Assembly: GCA_947377625.1 (NCBI GenBank)
Contig: CANCGR010000007.1
Span: forward strand, 1 to 17,902
DNA from: Gammaproteobacteria bacterium
GTDB lineage: Bacteria; Pseudomonadota; Gammaproteobacteria; Pseudomonadales; Pseudohongiellaceae
Length of the DNA stretch: 17,902 nucleotides
Reading direction: 5' to 3'
A program made the position numbers and the translations under genes. Positions 15,279-17,902 of the stretch are shown piece by piece. The notes beneath the pieces were generated by a model. That model worked only from the letters and a program-made list of their open reading frames with translations. It was not told the origin of the DNA and did no database searches. Each line of letters begins with the position of its first letter. Position 1 is the first letter of the stretch.

Positions 15279-15971
15279 CTATCCCAACTGGCCCACATAC
15301 TTGCCGCGCTGATAGGCCGGGCGTGAGGTGACGCGCTGGCGCCAGCCCTTCACGTGCAATAGTGAGTCGAGCTCCAGCACGTCAGCGGCCTTGTAGGTAT
15401 CCACCAGCCCTTCCACCCACGGCACAATCGCCATGTCGACAATGCTGTAGTCACCCATGATGTGATCGCGATCCTGCAAGCGAACATCGAGCACTTTCAG
15501 CAAGCGTTTGGTTTCGTTGAGATAGCGGTCACGCGCGTAGGTGTCAGTGGTCTTGCCCTTGGCGAACACATGGAAGTGGCCGAACTGCCCGAACATCGGG
15601 CCGATGTGCGCGGCCTGGAACGTGAGCCATTGCAGGGCGTCGAGACGGGCGCGGTAGGTGCGCGGAAAAAACTGCCCGGTCTTCTCAGCCAGATATTGCA
15701 GAATCACGATGCTTTCCATCAGCAGCAGCGGTTCATCTTCCGGGCCGTGCGGGTCGAGCAAGGTAGGAATCTTGCCGTTCGGGCTGAGCTTGAGATAGTC
15801 CGCATCGAGTTGGTCATTCTTGAGAATGTTGATCGTGTGGGGCTCATAGGCCAGCCCCATTTCCTCCAGACACACACTGACCTTTTGCCCGTTGGGAGTG
15901 TTCATCGTGTAGAGCTGGATCAGGTCGGGATCTTGCGCTGGCCAGCGCGCGGGGAACCAAGAGACGGGCAT
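15279..15971 (-). CDS. Glutathione S-transferase, YfcG/YghU (Nu) type
   Basis: The 230-residue protein has a thioredoxin-like N-terminal domain with TPNGQKVSVCLEE (TPNG at residues 25-28), SPNGKIPTL and MESIVILQYLAEKTG, then an all-helical C-terminal domain with LQWLTFQAAHIGPMFGQFGHF and DYSIVDMAIVPWVEG. These are marks of the Nu/YfcG-YghU group, which binds two glutathiones and has disulfide-bond reductase activity in E. coli. The starting ATG has AAGGAG about eight bases upstream. The downstream ene-reductase gene and the nearby trxC make this a thiol/redox neighbourhood. Confidence 0.93.
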   Translation of the reverse strand: MPVSWFPARWPAQDPDLIQLYTMNTPNGQKVSVCLEEMGLAYEPHTINILKNDQLDADYLKLSPNGKIPTLLDPHGPEDEPLLLMESIVILQYLAEKTGQFFPRTYRARLDALQWLTFQAAHIGPMFGQFGHFHVFAKGKTTDTYARDRYLNETKRLLKVLDVRLQDRDHIMGDYSIVDMAIVPWVEGLVDTYKAADVLELDSLLHVKGWRQRVTSRPAYQRGKYVGQLG

Positions 15972-16136
15972 GGGAAGCTCCTTGGGAAGATAAAAAATTT
16001 GAAACGGAAGAACTTGATTGCAGCCAAGGAGTGGACAGGAAATTGCAGATTGCTGCTACTATAATTTTCTGTAAAGCATAGACGCAGTTATGCAACAACC
16101 AACCCTGTCGAACTCTCTTCCTGGTTGCTCACTGCA

Positions 16137-16848
16137 TCACCTTACCTCCCAGCGTCCACCTTTTTTGGGACCGATGAAGCGCAGCTTGTGTTCTTTAACC
16201 AGTTTTGCGGCTACTCGTTCCACAGCACTGAGTGATTTGCCAATCGACAAGGCTACCTGAGCCAAGGTCTGCTCTGGTGTTGCAGCCAAAGCCGCCAGTA
16301 CCAGGTCAGGGGTTTTTGCCCGCGTTTCTACCGGCGTTTCTGAGACTCCCTCTGCTTTGGCATTTTGCTCAACCAGCTCTGGCGCGAAAAAAAACTTCAT
16401 CCACAACCCGGTCTGCTCATACTCAATCTCTGGCTCCGGCGCACCTGCTTCACGGCAAGCAGCATAGATATGCTCAATGCCTCGGCCCCACGCTTCGATC
16501 TCACCTGCCCGGAAGAACAAGTTAGCGATGGCGGGATTGTACGGCTGAGAGGAATGCTTGCTTTTCAGCTTCCGCACCGTCCAATCTGGGGGCAGTTGGC
16601 CAGGATTCCAGATCAACAATTGATTGGAATAGACGCTGATTTGTATAGGAACGCCTGAAGTGTAGTCCTTATGAATAAGTGCATTCAGCACAGCTTCTCG
16701 CAGCGCGGGCTCTGGCACCGGATAGGTTTCGATGCGTTGAAGGCCTTGATAGGAAATGGCCGCCCTCTGTATTGGCGAAGCCGCACAACCAGCGGAGGTA
16801 CTCATCGCGCCAGGATTCCTTCCATTCGACGTTGTGGGTTTCTTTCAT
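16137..16848 (-). pseudogene. Broken COG2865 AlbA/Schlafen-type regulator gene with internal deletion
   Basis: The ATG at 16848 begins MKETHNVEWKESWRDEYLRW, the AlbA_2/Schlafen domain start of COG2865 putative regulators (helicase-like in name), continuing LCGFANTEGG to residue 30. The frame then stops at 16669-16671. In a second frame, from about base 16760 to 16137, the protein resumes at AAISYQGLQRIETYPVPEPALREAVLNALIHKDY, the GHKL-like region, and runs to a winged-helix C terminus ending RFIGPKKGGRWEVR. Together they equal an intact gene minus roughly 200-250 middle codons, joined out of frame at about 16757-16762, where GGC is shared by both flanks. The downstream part could still be expressed from an internal start at 16805. 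The pseudogene status is firm if the read is right. Confidence 0.82.
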
Positions 16849-16988
16849 CTCTATCTCGCAATGAGTAGCAATGTGTCTACGAGCTGTTGTTAAACCTTAA
16901 TCAGGCTAAGGGGCACGCTGTGCTTTTGCAACCTTGCCATGTCTGACTGCTAGAATGGGTCCTTCCGAATTTATTGTGTTCCATCATC

Positions 16989-17663
16989 ATGGCCGACCTG
17001 CTCCCTGCTGTAGAAATCGAACCCTCCACCCCCGCTCAAGGTAGCGTGATCTGGTTGCACGGCCTCGGTGCCGATGGCCATGACTTCGAGCCGATTGCCA
17101 CCGAGTTCAAGACGCCGCTGGGCGTGCCGGTACGGTTTGTATTTCCGCATGCGCCGTCCATGCCAGTCACCGTCAACGGCGGCATGGTGATGCCGGCCTG
17201 GTACGACATCCTGGAGTTGGGTGAGCGCGACGGACGTCGTTTCAATCGTGAGCAACTGCAAGTATCTGTTCAGGCCGTGCATGCGTTGATTGATCGCGAG
17301 ATTGAGCGGGGAATACCCAGTCACAAGATCATACTGGCCGGGTTCTCGCAGGGCGGGGCGGTCAATTATGAAGCTGGCCTGACTTATCCAAAGCCTTTGG
17401 GTGGCATGGTGGCGCTGTCGACCTATTTCCCCACGTTCGACACCATCGTGGTCAATCGGGACAGTCAGGCCGCATTGCAGATTCTGATCTGCCACGGCAC
17501 TGAGGACACCGTGTTGCCAGTAAACCTGGCGCGCGACAGCCGCCGCGCGCTGGAGAGCTTCGGTTTTACTCCGGTGTTGCGCACCTATCGGATGGCGCAT
17601 GAAGTGTGTCGGGAAGAGCTGGTCACCATCATCGACTTCATGAAGTTTTGTCTGGAAAAATGA
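16989..17663 (+). CDS. Carboxylesterase/phospholipase-type alpha/beta hydrolase
   Basis: This 224-residue enzyme belongs to the Abhydrolase_2 family of small bacterial carboxylesterases (EstB type). The N terminus has VIWLHGLGADGHDFEP. The nucleophile elbow GFSQGG has Ser120, the charge-relay Asp is at 173 (HGTEDTVLP), and the catalytic His is at 204 (MAHEVCREE). It hydrolyses short-chain esters in the cytoplasm; the natural substrate is not known. The ATG at 16989 begins MADLLPAVEIEP. An upstream TTG at 16974 would add five residues and is not preferred. The carotenoid-oxygenase gene starts 82 bases downstream on the same strand. Confidence 0.94.
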   Translation: MADLLPAVEIEPSTPAQGSVIWLHGLGADGHDFEPIATEFKTPLGVPVRFVFPHAPSMPVTVNGGMVMPAWYDILELGERDGRRFNREQLQVSVQAVHALIDREIERGIPSHKIILAGFSQGGAVNYEAGLTYPKPLGGMVALSTYFPTFDTIVVNRDSQAALQILICHGTEDTVLPVNLARDSRRALESFGFTPVLRTYRMAHEVCREELVTIIDFMKFCLEK

Positions 17664-17744
17664 AACAGAAATTCACACAGCAAAAACTGTTAGGCATCAG
17701 TACATTCGTAAAAGACAAACTGAACTAAAAGAGAGGGTAGCCCT

Positions 17745-17902
17745 GTGGCCGTTGATTTCCGCAAACACCCAATGTTCCCCCCCGGCTTCAACGCCCCCAC
17801 GCGCTTCGAAGCCGATGTCTACGACTGCGAAGTCTGGGGCAAGATTCCTTCCGATCTGCAAGGCCACTTCTACCGTGTGCAATGCGATTTCGTTTATCGC
17901 CC
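17745..17902 (+). CDS. Carotenoid oxygenase (RPE65 family), 3' end outside window
   Basis: The GTG at 17745 is preceded by GAGAGGG at 17731-17737, and 52 codons are visible before the right edge. The sequence HPMFPPGFNAPTRFEAD then VWGKIPSDLQGHFYRVQ matches the N-terminal blade of carotenoid cleavage oxygenases, which use an iron held by four histidines to split a polyene or stilbene C=C bond. The iron ligands lie beyond the window. Substrate could be carotenoid, lignostilbene or related compounds. The family name is likely, the substrate unknown. Confidence 0.82.
   Translation, partial: MAVDFRKHPMFPPGFNAPTRFEADVYDCEVWGKIPSDLQGHFYRVQCDFVYR

Noticed and set aside
15462..16064. Plus-strand frame opposite the glutathione transferase gene
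   Set aside because: Antisense to a well-supported gene; no recognisable domain or start signal.
16060..16065. Perfect TATAAT in the gap upstream of the GST gene
   Set aside because: On the plus strand no -35 hexamer lies at 16-18 bases, and the only gene downstream on that strand is a short antisense frame into the broken regulator gene.
1..17902. CRISPR array, tRNA, rRNA or transposon
   Set aside because: No regularly spaced repeats, cloverleaf, rRNA segment, transposase or integrase was seen in a read of the whole window by eye.

Overview
The window looks like the chromosome of a gammaproteobacterium or close relative. This is inferred from gene content: hrpB, a TrxC-type thioredoxin 2, YchJ and YccF proteins, a VF530 protein, a NemA-like ene-reductase and a Nu-class glutathione transferase sit in one stretch of moderately GC-rich sequence. 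The secreted DUF1592/DUF1552/ankyrin trio and the carotenoid-oxygenase start fit a free-living aquatic or soil heterotroph. No genus can be named.

Layout. (a) 1-3986, plus strand: an export-associated operon of a haem-binding-motif DUF1592/1588/1585 protein (5' end missing), a twin-arginine-signal DUF1552 protein and a periplasmic ankyrin-repeat protein, closed by a strong terminator. (b) 4042-5624, plus strand: a Tag-like DNA glycosylase, a YchJ protein and a small secreted Met/His-rich protein. (c) 5633-7600, minus strand: a compact operon of SRPBCC/AHSA1, VF530 and RhtB-type exporter genes ending in a 36-codon remnant of an FMN-reductase gene, with a separate YccF gene upstream. (d) 7695-10196, minus strand: helicase hrpB. 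(e) 10197-13655: an island-like, more AT-rich segment holding a toxin-antitoxin-type pair (Xre-ImmA/IrrE protein and DUF4411 PIN-like protein) and a divergent, orphan type I methyltransferase gene (hsdM) with two internal N-terminal deletions. (f) 13669-15971: thiol and xenobiotic redox genes (trxC, ene-reductase, glutathione transferase). (g) 16137-16848: a frameshifted, internally deleted COG2865 (AlbA/Schlafen plus GHKL-like) regulator pseudogene. (h) 16989-17902: an alpha/beta-hydrolase esterase, then the start of a carotenoid oxygenase.

The most striking theme is repeated clean internal gene deletion. The hsdM reading frame lacks two N-terminal blocks but stays in frame. The COG2865 gene joins its first 30 codons to its C-terminal half out of frame. 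The FMN-reductase gene stops after about 30 recognisable residues. These could be genuine decay of a mobile defence-type region or an assembly effect, and raw reads would tell. The best candidates for unknown biology are the secreted DUF1592-DUF1552-ankyrin operon, the DUF4411/Xre-ImmA pair with a TTG-started toxin gene, and the Met/His-rich periplasmic protein. No rRNA, tRNA, CRISPR array, transposase or integrase was found.
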